A stretch of DNA of 64,000 nt. It comes from Dactylorhiza incarnata (taxonomy: Eukaryota; Streptophyta; Magnoliopsida; Asparagales; Orchidaceae). The notes under the pieces are model-generated. The model was given only the letters and a program-made list of their open reading frames with translations. It was not told the origin of the DNA and searched no databases. The stretch spans positions 36,752 through 100,751 of the forward strand of contig JAWHQI010001223.1 in the NCBI GenBank assembly GCA_033032865.1, read 5' to 3'. Shown one piece after another: positions 19,661-32,374 of the stretch. The translations under genes and the position numbers were made by a program. The number at the start of each line of letters is the position of its first letter. Position 1 is the stretch's first letter.

Positions 19661-21420
19661 GGTTTTAGGGTTTCCGCAACCATTCCAATCAGATCAAAAA
19701 AGTTTGAGGGAACTGCTGCAGTATTTCGGCGACGGAAGCCGGCTATCAGAGAGAAGAATAAAAGTTGGAACTTGTGAAAGATAAGATGGAACTGCTGCAG
19801 TTTTTTTGCTCCGATCGCACGAATTGAAACTGTAAGATTAGAATTCATATTTGGTCTGAACCTCAATGTTGTTCCGCTGCAGAATGTTTTTCTAGAAATA
19901 CTTCTCAATATATATATTAACCGTTCTTGATGGGTCATGGGTATCACCTTTTATTTATAGGAGATTTGAGCTGCGGTTAGCAAAATCCCTTCATTATTGT
20001 GAATGCTCATAGTAGAGAATGCCCCTAACCATCAAAACTCCGTATGACCGCCAGAAACGCACCGGTAGCGTGCCTGGTAGCGCAAACACCCGCGCACGGC
20101 CCCCCCGCGACGCACGTCGGCTCGCACGCGCACGGGGTAGCGCACCATCTCAATGTTGTTCCGCTGCAGTTTGAGGGAACTGCTGCAGTATTTCGGCGAC
20201 GGAAGCCGGCTATCAGAGCGAAGAATAAAAGTTGGAACTTGTGAAAGATACGATGGAACTGCTGCAGTTTTTTTTGCTCCGATCGCACGAATTGAAACTG
20301 TAAGATTAGAATTCATATTTGGTCTGAATTACAATGTTGTTCCGCTGCATAATGTTTTTCTAGAAATACTTCTCAATATATATATTAACCGTTCTTGATG
20401 GGTCATGGGTATCACCTTTTATTTATAGGAGATTTGAGCTGCGGTTAGCAAAATCCCTTCATTATTGTGAATGCTCATAGTAGAGAATGCCCTTAACCAT
20501 CAAAACTCCGTATGATCGCCAGAAACGCACCGGTAGCGCGCCTGGTAGCGCAAACACCCGCGCACGGCCCCCCCGCGACGCACGTCGTCTCGCACGCGCA
20601 CGGGGTAGCGCACCATCTCAATGTTGTTCCGCTGCAGTTTGAGGGAACTGCTGCAGTATTTCGGCGACGGAAGACGGCTATCAGAGAGAAGAATAAAAGT
20701 TGGAACTTGTGAAAGATACGATGGAATTGTTGCAGTTTTTTTGCTCCGATTGCACGAATTGAAACTGTAAGATTAGAATTCATATTTGGTCTGAATCACA
20801 ATGTTGTTCCGCTGCAGAATGTTTTTCTAGAAATACTTCTCAATATATATATTAACCGTTCTTGATGGGTCATGGGTATCACCTTTTATTTATAGGAGAT
20901 TTGAGCTGCGGTTAGCAAAATCCCTTCATTATTGTGAATGCTCATAGTAGAGAATGCCCTTAACCATCAAAACTCCGTATGACCGCCAGAAACGCACCGG
21001 TAGCGCGCCTGGTAGCGCAAACACCCGCGCACGGCCCCCCCGCGACGCACGTCGTCTCGCACGCGCACGGGGTAGCGCACGGGGTAGTTTTTTTGCTCCG
21101 ATCGCACGAATTGAAACTGTAAGATTAGAATTCATATTTGGTCTGAATCACAATGTTGTTCCGCTGCAGAATGTTTTTCTAGAAATACTTCTCAATATAT
21201 ATATTAACCGTTCTTGATGGGTCATGGGTATTGCCTTTTATTTATAGGAGATTTGAGCTGCGGTTAGCAAAATCCCTTCATTATTGTGAATGCTCATAGT
21301 AGAGAATGCCCTTAACCATCAAAACTCCGTATGACCGCCAGAAACGCACCGGTAGCGCGCTTGGTAGCGCAAACACCCGCGCACGGCCCCCCCGCGACAC
21401 ACTTCGTCTCGCACGTGCAG
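19661..21420. repeat. Module C tandem array, left block
   Basis: TTTGAGGGAACTGCTGCAG starts units at 19703, 20170 and 20638 (467 and 468 bp). A shorter variant lacks the front part, and TTGAGCTGCGGTTAGC lies at 19966, 20434, 20901 and 21253 (468, 467, 352). Each unit joins an AT-rich half to a GC-rich end (GTAGCGCGCCTGGTAGCGC ... CGCGACGCACGTCG). A minus-strand frame beginning MNSNLTVSIRAIGAKK stays open in most units, but I cannot show that it is expressed. Confidence 0.9.
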
Positions 21421-21680
21421 TTTGGCGAAGACAGTATAGTCACGTTGGGAGGCCTAAGTACTCGCCTATACTGCATAATATAATGGAGTGGCAGAACAAA
21501 TAAATATGGGTTATAATGGAAGTGCGAGTAGTATAAGTCTACATGTTGGTTAATTTGCTTATTGTTGATATGTCTTAAATTCTAATATGCTCGAAGCTCA
21601 TTCAATTGACCAATTCATTTGACGTCCCATGTCACATACATATCAAAAAAGTTTGAGGGAACTGCTGTACGGGTGAGTAG

Positions 21681-22222
21681 GGAGCATGCTTGCTCCTCCC
21701 TTCTTATAATTGTTGGAAACATGGGCTAGAACTTACATATTTCCCTCAAGGCAAAGAGAAAATTAGATGCTAGGACTTTCCATTTGATTTAGTGGAGGTG
21801 ATAAAGGAAAACTGTGAAATTTATAAAATCTCATTTTCAGCAGAATACACTCAGCATTTACTCTCTGGGACACAAGAAGCAAACAACAAAGAAAATGCAA
21901 TGGCATATGTATGAATTTATATTTTGTTATAGTATGAATTTAAATTTTGCAGAGAAGATGCAGGAAGCTTGACTAAGATGGTTCAGACACGTACAAAGGA
22001 GACCATTAGAGGCACCTGTTAGACGTGTTAGAGTTTGGTCACTAGGCCTGCTAAACGAGGGAGGAGTAGACCAAAAAAGACTTGAATGAAATTGTAAGGA
22101 AAAACATGATGTACTTAGGCATTAGTGAGATTATGACTAAAGATAGGGCACTAAGGTGACAAAAGGATCCATATAGCCGACCTCACTATAGTGGGATAGA
22201 GGCTTGAGTGTTGTTGTTGTTG
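21681..22222 (+). pseudogene. Module A, copy 2 (RTE-like LINE 3' end)
   Basis: Same blocks as copy 1 (LRWFRHVQRRPLEAPVRR reading from about 21960), with the same broken frames and TTG tail. Preceded by GTACGGGTGAGTAG, a word shared with module D. Confidence 0.7.
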
Positions 22223-22749
22223 TATGTTTTTATTTTTTTAAAGAAATTGATACGGCCGCATAAAGACGCGAAACGCCGCACGCGTGGGTTGCGAATAAAA
22301 AAGATCCACTACAGGCCTAACCGCCCGATAGTGGGGAGAGCGCTATTAGAACTGAGTTTTAGTGATGAAATTTTTCGTCACTAAATATTGAATTTTGGTT
22401 ACTAAAAAAGAGAGTGGGAGATGACCCACACCTCTCAATACAAACTAATAGTGCTTTAATCTCTAATTAAACTAAATACATCAAAAAAGTTTGGCGAAGA
22501 CAGTATAGTCACGTTGGGAGGCCTAAGTACTCGCCTATACTGCATAATATAATGGAGTGGCAGAACAAATAAATATGGGTTATAATGGAAGTGCGAGTAG
22601 TATAAGTCTACATGTTGGTTAATTTGCTTATTGTTGATATGTCTTAAATTCTAATATGCTCGAAGCTCATTCAATTGACCAATTCATTTGACGTCCCATG
22701 TCACATACATATCAAAAAAGTTTGAGGGAACTGCTGTACGGGTGAGTAG

Positions 22750-23291
22750 GGAGCATGCTTGCTCCTCCCTTCTTATAATTGTTGGAAACATGGGCTAGAA
22801 CTTACATATTTCCCTCAAGGCAAAGAGAAAATTAGATGCTAGGACTTTCCATTTGATTTAGTGGAGGTGATAAAGGAAAACTGTGAAATTTATAAAATCT
22901 CATTTTCAGCAGAATACACTCAGCATTTACTCTCTGGGACACAAGAAGCAAACAACAAAGAAAATGCAATGGCATATGTATGAATTTATATTTTGTTATA
23001 GTATGAATTTAAATTTTGCAGAGAAGATGCAGGAAGCTTGACTAAGATGGTTCAGACACGTACAAAGGAGACCATTAGAGGCACCTGTTAGACGTGTTAG
23101 AGTTTGGTCACTAGGCCTGCTAAACGAGGGAGGAGTAGACCAAAAAAGACTTGAATGAAATTGTAAGGAAAAACATGATGTACTTAGGCATTAGTGAGAT
23201 TATGACTAAAGATAGGGCACTAAGGTGACAAAAGGATCCATATAGCCGACCTCACTATAGTGGGATAGAGGCTTGAGTGTTGTTGTTGTTG
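22750..23291 (+). pseudogene. Module A, copy 3 (RTE-like LINE 3' end)
   Basis: A near-identical copy of 21681-22222 within the next 1,069-bp unit. Confidence 0.7.
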
Positions 23292-23998
23292 TATGTTTTT
23301 ATTTTTTTAAAGAAATTGATACGGCCGCATAAAGACGCGAAACGCCGCACGCGTGGGTTGCGAATAAAAAAGATCCACTACAGGCCTAACCGCCCGATAG
23401 TGGGGAGAGCGCTATTAGAACTGAGTTTTAGTGATGAAATTTTTCGTCACTAAATATTGAATTTTGGTTACTAAAAAAGAGAGTGGGAGATGACCCACAC
23501 CTCTCAATACAAACTAATAGTGCTTTAATCTCTAATTAAACTAAATACATCAAAAAAGTTTGGCGAAGACAGTATAGTCACGTTGGGAGGCCTAAGTACT
23601 CGCCTATACTGCATAATATAATGGAGTGGCAGAACAAATAAATATGGGTTATAATGGAAGTGCGAGTAGTATAAGTCTACATGTTGGTTAATTTGCTTAT
23701 TGTTGATATGTCTTAAATTCTAATATGTAAGACCCCCTTTTTTTTTGCAAAAACCACCGGGTCTTAGGCCCAGAACCGCCACTTTGCGGTGACACCTTCA
23801 CTCGGGAAGGTCGCCACTACAAAACGCCGATCCTGCCGGCCAAATCGATCACGAAGAAAAGTACATTAAAGAGAAGACAAGTCCACAGAATCAACATGAA
23901 TTATAAATGTCCACAGATAATAACTGAATAGAAAGATAACAAAGGTACAATAATAAAGGGCTCGTGCCATGTACATCATATCCTCACTACAAGATCAC

Positions 23999-24298
23999 TC
24001 ATAGGGTAAAACTAAAGCTAATCGCCACCGAAACGGAAGCACCCAAACTAGTCTGACCCATCCATGCAGACTCTGTGCTCCACTGGTGCTGCAACACTGA
24101 ATGCTTCTTCTCTTTTGGCCTGCGGTCGCTGCCTTGCAAACCACGTCTACGTCTTCGCCTTCGGCCTCCTGGTCGCTGAGCTGGTGGGGTTCCACTCATC
24201 AAGGGACATCTGACCCGAGTATGTCCCGGCTGGTGACAATGGTAGCATGGCCATGGGGCCCACCCTGTCGGATCCTGCTGCACCTGTTTCTCTCCCAT
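23999..24298 (-). pseudogene. Gag zinc-knuckle fragment
   Basis: Minus-strand frame from ATG 24298, 99 codons. Residues 18-31 are CYHCHQPGHTRVRC, a perfect Cys-x2-Cys-x4-His-x4-Cys knuckle of the retroelement nucleocapsid type that binds RNA. An Arg-rich stretch (residues 45-52) follows. No capsid region precedes it: upstream on the minus strand is TTTTAG, which could be a splice acceptor. It is the only coding signal in the 5.56-kb insert. Confidence 0.6.
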
Positions 24299-24299
24299 T

Positions 24300-25070
24300 C
24301 GGTACGCCTAAAATATGGTGGTCAAACGACCGTCAGTCAAACTAGACTCAGTCAACAATCCCCCACCCCTAAACCCGTGGCTCCTAGGCACCGGGCGGAG
24401 AGGAGTGAAGAGGAAGACATTCAAGGGGTAAAAACAAAAGCAGGTGGCGGCGGATCTACAACTACATAGGTATATATATATAAAGCAGTAAGTAAGCATA
24501 GTAAAGTGCATGTAAAGAACAGTAAGCAGTATATATAATGACAAGTAAAGTAATATAAAAGTAACCATTGATTTATAGGAATGCCCATACAAACCTATAG
24601 ACCAAGGGGTCGTTTAGCAGGGCCTACCGTATAAGAAGTCCCATAACCGACTTATACGTTAGGGGTAGGTTGAATGCAATGTTTATGCTATGACATGCAA
24701 AGTATGCTGTTATGCTATGTTCATACAAGTGCAACTCACTCACTACGACTCTATGCGCATAGACCTTTAGTTCCCCCTTTTTGGAGCGAGCTAGACTCTC
24801 CCAGGATACTCCCGTAGTGGCAAACGGAAGCGGTGGGTTGGGCCTCGCCCACCTCTAGGTTGGTATTCACACTACCTAACCTAGACCTATCGTACGCCTC
24901 CACAAAACCCGCGGAGCGTCTGCGTACTCTTACTAACTGGACCGCCAGACTTTCAAGGCTAAGTGTAAATACCACACTTGCCGAGTCAACGTATTGACAT
25001 CGGTGTGAACGATCGTCCAATACCGAGGACCCACCACCTTCAATGCACATGCAACATGTTCTACTTCCTA
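24300..25070. other. Insert interior, no gene recognised
   Basis: AT-rich sequence (24450-24740, with TAAGTA/AGTAAAG words) followed by more GC-balanced sequence. The minus-strand frame 24751-25206 has no known domain and includes the 47-bp repeat below. Confidence 0.4.
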
Positions 25071-25073
25071 CCT

Positions 25074-25200
25074 CCGAGCCATAAGCTCCCCGGGCTAACC
25101 TGCCCGCCATCAATAACCTTCCGAGCCATAAGCTCCCCGGGCTAACCTGCCCGCCATCAATAACCTTCCGAGCCATCGGCTCGCCGAACCAACCCGTCCG
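25074..25200. repeat. 47-bp tandem repeat (about 2.6 copies)
   Basis: CCGAGCCAT starts at 25074, 25121 and 25168. The first two units (with AAGCTCCCCGGGCTAACC) are identical to the eye; the third has diverged (CGGCTCGCCGAACCAACC). Confidence 0.85.
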
Positions 25201-28200
25201 TACCACAAAACACTACTGAGTCACAAGCTCTCCTGACTCAGCAATCCGCACCTTTAACCACCGAGCCTACCGCTCGTAAGACCAAACCAACTAACTTCTC
25301 GTAACCAAGGGTTGTGGATGAGTGTGTTATTAGTTAATCTTATACATCGTCTTACTCCTATAAGTTAGGGTTAGTCTTGGACTTCCCGAGGGTTACCCCG
25401 TAAGGGGCTCGCTACGGTACTAGGAACTACGATGGGATGACACCCCAAGGTTCCCTTTCTCAAGACACTTAGTGTTGTTGATATCTACCCATAAGAACAC
25501 CCTCCTTGTTATTACAATTGTATTAACCATAGGTGGCTTATGACTTTCCAAGACGATCCTTCGTCAATCCCGGGCACCACTTTACCATCAACCCACCAAG
25601 CACACTTTACCATTTATTATCTTTCTTGTTGACCATCATACCTTCTCAACCAAATTAGGTAAACCATATACCTCCCATCCCTCCTAAGGATCCACTTGAT
25701 TCTCGAATTTCACGGTTTTACTATACGCAGACCAAACTAATTATATGAAGCTCTCAACTATAGGTACTCCAAATATTCATCCCACTGACCCAAGCTATTT
25801 ACTGGAGGTCTATCATGATGTTATAAGATTAATTACAGAGAATCGTATTTTTCCCAACATTATTAATATTTAAAGCAATTTTCCAAAAATACAACCTCCT
25901 AAGGTTTGAACTACAAGTACACTTTTCTGACTTCCAATGCCTACCAAACCTTTTACATAAATCAAGGGTACCTAATAATCAGTACATATCAATTTGTAGG
26001 AAGTTCCAGCAAGGTTTACTATTATTAAAAATTCCAAAACCCATTTAATTCCAATAAATGTCAAAGGAGGTACCCTCATATCAACTCCAACCCTTATGCA
26101 AATTTATACAGAGGTGACTCATACTAAAATATTCATCCCTACTAAGTTTGGCCTCATTCCATAGAGGTTACAGTTGAAATTTCCACCAAGGACCTATTTG
26201 CAATTAATTCCAAATTGAACTAAGAGTACCAAAAATATCAACCCAAAAATTATGAGAAAATTACCGAGGGTTCACAGTGGTATGAAATGACATCCAACAA
26301 AGTTTCATGAAATTACAGAAAACTATCACCCTACAATTAATCATCCCAATAATTGCCAACAATGTGAAATAATTACAATTTGGACCTCCAAAAGTCTTCC
26401 AATGGTTCTAATAGAATCTCCAGGGATTAATAACATCAAAACTAAGTTGGTGACAGAAGATGGTTAATCACTAAGTAATATTTCTTCCTAAATCCCAAAA
26501 ACCTAAATATTTACAAATCTACCCAAGGATTTATTACCTAGGTTTGGCAACTCCAAACCTTACCAATTTATCACAGTAGTACTCTCTGGTCATCATGACC
26601 ATCTCCCCAAAATTTCAAGTCAAACCATTAAGGTTTGACCCCTCTTCCTTCATTGACAGAGATCTGCACCCCCTTTAGGGTTTAACCTAGGGTTATGGTC
26701 AAAACTTCCCCAAATCCACCCAAACTTCTTGTGAGGGTGTTATATCACTCATAAAGCTCAGAGGAGTCCAATACACCCCTCTCCAAGGACAAACTCTCCT
26801 ATGTCCTTCACAACCCCAAATTCCACTCCATAGGGATCAACCCTATGGTCTTGAGCAAAACAACTCCTATGCTCACCATCTTCCTCATGGGGTCTCAAAT
26901 TGATCCCACTGACCTTCCCAAGAAGTCTCAAGTCTCTAAGGGCCCACTTGGCCAATGGATCTCTACTTGGCTAAATGCACCCCAAGGGGCTCCAACTCCA
27001 TGTCCTAGGGCAATCCAATTCCCCATGACCCCAAAACTCACCTGGAGGTGATTTGGGTGATGCTAGGGCAGTGGCCAAAATTCCACTCCAATTGGAGGTG
27101 GTTTGACCATGAAAAACCCCAAATGACTCCTAATCAGAATTTTCCCCTTATTGGGCAAATTTTTGGCCCAATGACTACCTAATCAAAAGAACCCCAAATG
27201 AGTTGAAATTTTAACCAGGGGCTTATCATGACCCTAATAACACCCCACCAAAATTTGGTGGAGATTGGAGGTCATTTGACCCTCCAAATAATTTATGCAA
27301 AGATTATTAAATTTTTACAGAAACTTTAGGAAAAAGTTCTTCAAAAATTCTTTTTTTTGGATATGATATAGTCCTAGGCATGACTCACTCCTAGTACAAA
27401 TTTCAAGTCATTTGGACTAGTGGTTTGGTGTGGGCACCCACTCAAAGTTCAGTCAAACCTTGCACTAAAATGGGTGCTGAGGTCAAACCAGGACTCCTAA
27501 TTGGGTGAGGTCAATTTTGTATGATTCTAAGGGTCAAGGCCTACAACTTTTATGTTTGGCACTTTTTCTGTAGAGGGGTCTAACTATTTTTAAAAATTAA
27601 AACTAACTTCTGCCGATTTTATACAAGAAAAATGAATTAAATAGTATGAAAAAGGAGATCTAGCACAGATCTTAAAGGCTCATCCGACGGCTGGGAGATT
27701 GTCTTCAACCTCCAGCCGACGGATGAGATGAACTGCGCCTGGGCACACTTCCCAGCCATTTTGCCGGCCATCCGGCCACCTCCCCGACCAACCACCACCG
27801 CCACCACCTTCGTCGAGGTGGTGGCCGACGTTTGGCGGTGGAAAGCCGCCGGAGGGGGGGGGGGGGGGGGGCGGATTCCGGCGACCCGTAAGGGTTAAAA
27901 CCGACGGAAATCCAAGGAGATTTTTCTCCAAATCGGGCTCGTTTCGAGCCCGATTTCTCCAACTAACAACCCTAGATCTATGCACGAATAAGGAGGAGGG
28001 GGGTCAGACCTGTTTGGGGTCGGTTTGCTGCTCCGATCCTTGGATCACCATGGGTGGCCGGCAAGCTTGAGGTTCACGCCTAACTTTTGCACAGAGGGCT
28101 CGAAATAGTCGGGGAGGAGAGGGGTTTCACTCCTCTCTCCCTTATGAAGCTGATGGGAGGGCCAATTTAATGTGAGGAGGGCTCTTACTCCAAAAGCCAT

Positions 28201-28400
28201 TAATGGGCTTTTGGTATTCCTATGGCCGGCCACCCAAACAGTCCCCCTACCCTTCAATTCCTCCAGGAAACTCCTGGAATTCCCTCCACATTCATCAGGG
28301 GAGATGAAATGAGTCATCAATGGGGGTTCCAAGGAGTTTCACACCTTAATGGCCATGAATACCACCTTCTCTCTCCATTAAAATTGATTTTTCTCTCTCC
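25201..28400. other. Insert interior, long non-coding stretch
   Basis: No domain or RNA gene is recognised over about 3.2 kb. It holds many short words such as CCCAAAATTTCAAGTC and an 18-G run at 27854-27871, which props open Pro-rich frames on the minus strand (27680-27985). A several-kilobase non-coding body is what a very long LTR would look like. Confidence 0.4.
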
Positions 28401-29140
28401 TAATCACCATGGCCGATTTTTTTCTCTCTCACCTAGGTCAGTTATCAGTCAAGCATGCTGGTCAAGTGATCAATTTGGGTTTAGCCCAAAGGGATTGGGC
28501 TAGGTTTAAGAGATTTGACCTAATTTGGGCAAGTTTGACTTTTGGTCAAATTGACCAATTGGGTGACCCTAGGATGGGGCTTTTGGGTCCATTGGACTCC
28601 AAATTAAATTTAGAAACTACTAGTGGGGTCAATTTGGTCATATGAGTCTTAGATGACCCAATTTAAGTTGATTTGACCAAAATAAGCTAAGTTGACTTTG
28701 GTCAAATTGAGCCCTAGGGTTGACCCAGTCATGGGGTTTTTTGATCCACTGGGTCACCTATGATATTGTAACACTATGGGTAGGGTCAATTTAATATGGT
28801 GGTGGTCAATTAGGGCACTTAGTGAAGAATTGCCATTTTGACCTAAAAGGGCATTTTGGTCAATTTGCACCACTGGGGGTCCCATGATGTGGCTTTTAGG
28901 TCTACTAGGTTTCTTATGATATTTTAGACCAAGAGGAGTGGTCAATTTGGCATGGTGGAGGTCAATTGACTCTAATTAGGCTACTTTGACCAATTTATGG
29001 TTAGAGTTGACTTTGGTCAATTTGGCCTCTTTGGTTGACCCCAATGGGCCCTTGGTGCCCTAAGGACACCCCTAATGGGTTAGGGATACTATGGTGGGGT
29101 CAAATGGTCAAGTTGAGGCCCTAAAGTTCAACCCTGAGCT
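28400..29140. repeat. TTGAC/GTCAA-rich (W-box-like) segment
   Basis: TTGACC, TTTGGTCAA, GGTCAATTT and related words recur every few tens of bases on both strands. TTGAC followed by C or T is the core bound by plant WRKY factors. Whether this is functional or a degenerate repeat built on GGTCAATTTG cannot be told from sequence alone. Confidence 0.6.
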
Positions 29141-29293
29141 TGGTCACTGGAAATTGCTATTTGCAGTCCAAGGCAATTTCAACCATAATCTTTGCCTAAG
29201 ATAAAGGGATTTCTACACTACCAAGGCCTTGTCATGACTTTGTCAAGACAGATTCACCTGGGGGGTCTAGCTGTCTGGGGGATGTTACAAATA

Positions 29294-30605
29294 TGCTCGA
29301 AGCTCATTCAATTGACCAATTCATTTGACGTCCCATGTCACATACAGATCAAAAAAGTTAGGTTTTAGGGTTTCCGCAACCATTCCAATCAGATCAAAAA
29401 AGTTTGAGGGAACTGCTGCAGTATTTCGGCGACGGAAGCCGGCTATCAGAGAGAAGAATAAAAGTTGGAACTTGTGAAAGATACGATGGAACTGCTGCAG
29501 TTTTTTTGCTCCGATCGCACGAATTGAAACTGTAAGATTAGAATTCATATTTGGTCTGAATCACAATGTTGTTCCGCTGCAGAATGTTTTTCTAGAAATA
29601 CTTCTCAATATATATATTAACCGTTCTTGATGGGTCATGGGTATCACCTTTTATTTATAGGAGATTTGAGTTGCGGTTAGCAAAATCCCTTCATTATTGT
29701 GAATGCTCATAGTAGAGAATGCCCTTAACCATCAAAACTCCGTATGACCGCCAGAAACGAACCGGTAGCGCGCCTGGTAGCGCAAACACCCGCGCACGGC
29801 CCCCCCGCGACGCACGTCGTCTCGCACGCGCACGGGGTAGCGCTCCATCTCAATGTTGTTCCACTGCAGTTTGAGGGAACTGCTGCAGTATTTCGGCGAC
29901 GGAAGCCGGCTATCAGAGAGAAGATTAAAAGTTGGAACTTGTGAAAGATACGATGGAACTGCTGCAGTTTTTTTTGCTCCGATCGCACGAATTGAAACTG
30001 TAAGATTAGAATTCATATTTGGTCTGAATCACAATGTTGTTCCGCTGCAGAATGTTTTTCTAGAAATACTTCTAAATATATATATTAACCGTTCTTGATG
30101 GGTCATGGGTATCACCTTTTATTTATAGGAGATTTGAGCTGCGGTTAGCAAAATCCCTTCATTATTGTGAATGCTCATAGTAGAGAATGCCCTTAACCAT
30201 CAAAACTTCGTATGACCGCCAGAAACGCACCGGTAGCGCGCCTGGTAGCGCAAACACCCGCGCACGCCCCCCCCCCCCCGCGCGACGCACGTCGTCTCGC
30301 ACGCGCACGGGGTAGCGCACGAGGTAGTTTTTTTGCTCCGATCACACGAATTGAAACTGTAAGATTAGAATTCATATTTGGTCTGAATCACAATGTTGTT
30401 CCGCTGCAGAATGTTTTTCTAGAAATACTTCTCAATATATATTAACCGTTCTTGATGGGTCATGGGTATCACCTTTTATTTATAGGAGATTTGAGCTGCG
30501 GTTAGCAAAATCCCTTCATTATTGTGAATGCTCATAGTAGAGAATGCCCTTAACCATCAAAACTCCGTATGACCGCCAAAAACGCACCGGTAGCGCAAAC
30601 ACCCG

Positions 30606-30642
<37 letters not shown>

Positions 30643-30668
30643 CGACGCACGTCGTCTCGCACGTGCAG
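29294..30668. repeat. Module C tandem array, middle block
   Basis: It resumes the mosaic after the insertion. TTGAGCTGCGGTTAGC or a one-base variant lies at 29666, 30134 and 30491 (468 and 357 bp). The GC-rich end of the last unit contains a run of 36 C (30606-30641) where other units have about 7 C; the preceding unit has about 13 near 30267. Confidence 0.9.
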
Positions 30669-31945
30669 TTTGGCGAAGACAGTATAGTCACGTTGGGAGG
30701 CCTAAGTACTCGCATATACTGCATAATATAATGGAGTGGCAGAACAAATAAAAATGGGTTATAATGGAAGTGCGAGTAGTATAAGTCTACATGTTGGTTA
30801 ATTTGCTTATTGTTGATATGTCTTAAATTCTAATATGCTCGAAGCTCATTAAAATGACCAATTCATTTGACGTCCCATGTCACATACAGATCAAAAAAGT
30901 TTGAGGGAACTGCTGTACGGGTGAGTAGGGAGCATGCTTGCTCCTCCCTTCTTATAATTGTTGGAAACATGGGCTAGAACGTACATATTTCCCTCAAGGC
31001 AAATAGAAAATTAGATGTTAGGACTTTCCATTTGATTTAGTGGAGGTGATAAAGGAAAACTGTGAAATTTACAAAATCTCATTTTCAGCAGAATACACTC
31101 AGCATTTACTCTCTGGGACACAAGAAGCAAACAACAAAGAAAATGCAATGACATATGTATGAATTTAAATTTTGTTATAGTATGAATTTAAATTTTGCAG
31201 AGAAGATGCGGGAAGCTTGACTAAGATGGTTCAGACACGTACAAAGGAGACCATTAGAGGCACCTGTTAGGCGTGTTAGAGTTTGGTCACTAGGCCTGTT
31301 AAACGAGGGAGGATTAGACCAAAAAAGACTTGAATGAAATTGTAAGGAAAAACATGATGTACTTAGGCATTAGTGAGATTATGACTAAAGATAGGGCACT
31401 AAGGTGACAAAGGATCCATATAGCCGACCTCACTATAGTGGGATAGAGGCTTGAGTGTTGTTGTATGTTTTTATTTTTTTTAAAGAAATTGATACGGCCG
31501 CATAAAGACGCGAAACGCTCCATGCGTGGGTTGCGAATAAAAAAGATCCACTACCGACCTAACCGCCCGATAGTGGGGAGAGCGCTATTAGAACTGAGTT
31601 TTAGTGATGAAATTTTTCGTCACTAAATATTGAATTTTGGTTACTAAAAAAGAGAGTGGGAGATGACCCACACCTCTCAATACAAACTAATAGTGCTTTA
31701 ATCTCTAATTAAACTAAATACATCAAAAAAGTTTGGCGAAGACAGTATAGTCACGTTGGGAGGCCTAAGTACTCGCCTATACTGCATAATATAATGGAGT
31801 GGCAGAACAAATAAATATGGGTTATAATGGAAGTGCGAGTAGTATAAGTCTACATGTTGGTTAATTTGCTTATTGTTGATATGTCTTAAATTCTAATATG
31901 CTCGAAGCTCATTCAATTGACCAATTCATTTGACGTCCCATGTCA
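30669..31945. repeat. Modules B'-A-B, middle block
   Basis: The second half of B (30669-30905) leads into module A copy 4 and a complete B (31491-31945). This is the same order as in the 1,069-bp units but with more sequence differences, so it is an older relative. Confidence 0.85.
30929..31463 (+). pseudogene. Module A, copy 4 (RTE-like LINE 3' end)
   Basis: Same closing blocks of RTE-like reverse transcriptase as copy 1, including the AGATGCGGGAAGC form, with broken frames and a TTG tail. Confidence 0.68.
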
Positions 31946-32374
31946 CATAAAGATCAAAAAAATTAGGTTTTAGGGTTTCCGCAACCATTCCAATCAGATC
32001 AAAAAAGTTTGAGGGAACTGCTGCAGTATTTCGGCGACGGAAGCCGGCTATTAGAGAGAAGAATAAAAGTTGGAACTTGTGAAAGATACGATGGAATTGC
32101 TGCAGTTTTTTTGCTCCGATCGCACGAATTGAAACTGTAAGATTAGAATTCATATTTGGTCTGAATCACAATGTTGTTCCGCTGCAGAATGTTTTTCTAG
32201 AAATACTTCTCAATATATATATTAACCGTTCTTGATGGGTCATGGGTATCACCTTTTATTTATAGGAGATTTGAGCTGCGGTTAGCAAAATCCCTTCATT
32301 ATTGTGAATGCTCATAGTAGAGAATGCCCTTAACCATCAAAACTCCGTATGACCGCCAGAAACGCACCGGTAGC

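Larger units (their letters stand above)
21421..23725. repeat. 1,069-bp tandem duplication (modules B'-A-B-A-B)
   Basis: TTTGGCGAAGACAGTATAG lies at 21421, 22490 and 23559, exactly 1,069 bp apart each time. The units hold the end of B, a full A (with AGATGCAGGAAGC in place of the GCGGG of copy 1) and the start of B. Over the parts I compared, the two complete units look identical or nearly so, so the duplication is recent. The third unit is cut at 23725 by the TG...CA insertion. Confidence 0.93.
23726..29289 (-). mobile_element. 5.56-kb TG...CA insertion: giant solo LTR or LTR-type non-autonomous element
   Basis: The mosaic sequence is interrupted between AATA (23722-23725) and AATA (29290-29293), a 4-bp target duplication. 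The insert reads TGTAAGACCCCC at its left end and, inward from the right, TGTAACATCCCCC: LTR-like TG...CA ends with a short inverted repeat. On the minus strand a Gag-type zinc knuckle lies near 24230 and the end would be GGGGGTCTTACA. I found no pair of LTRs inside it, no primer-binding site and no pol. It could be one very long solo LTR that includes captured gag, or a reduced non-autonomous element. Boundaries are well supported, class is not. Confidence 0.7.

Noticed and set aside
27680..27985. Pro/Gly-rich minus-strand frame resembling a cell-wall or RNA-binding protein
   Set aside because: The Pro run comes from an 18-G homopolymer. No start context and nothing conserved around it.
23726..29289. 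A normal full LTR retrotransposon with two LTRs
   Set aside because: I looked for a second copy of either end (TGTAAGACCCCC or GGGGGATGTTACA) inside the insert and found none.
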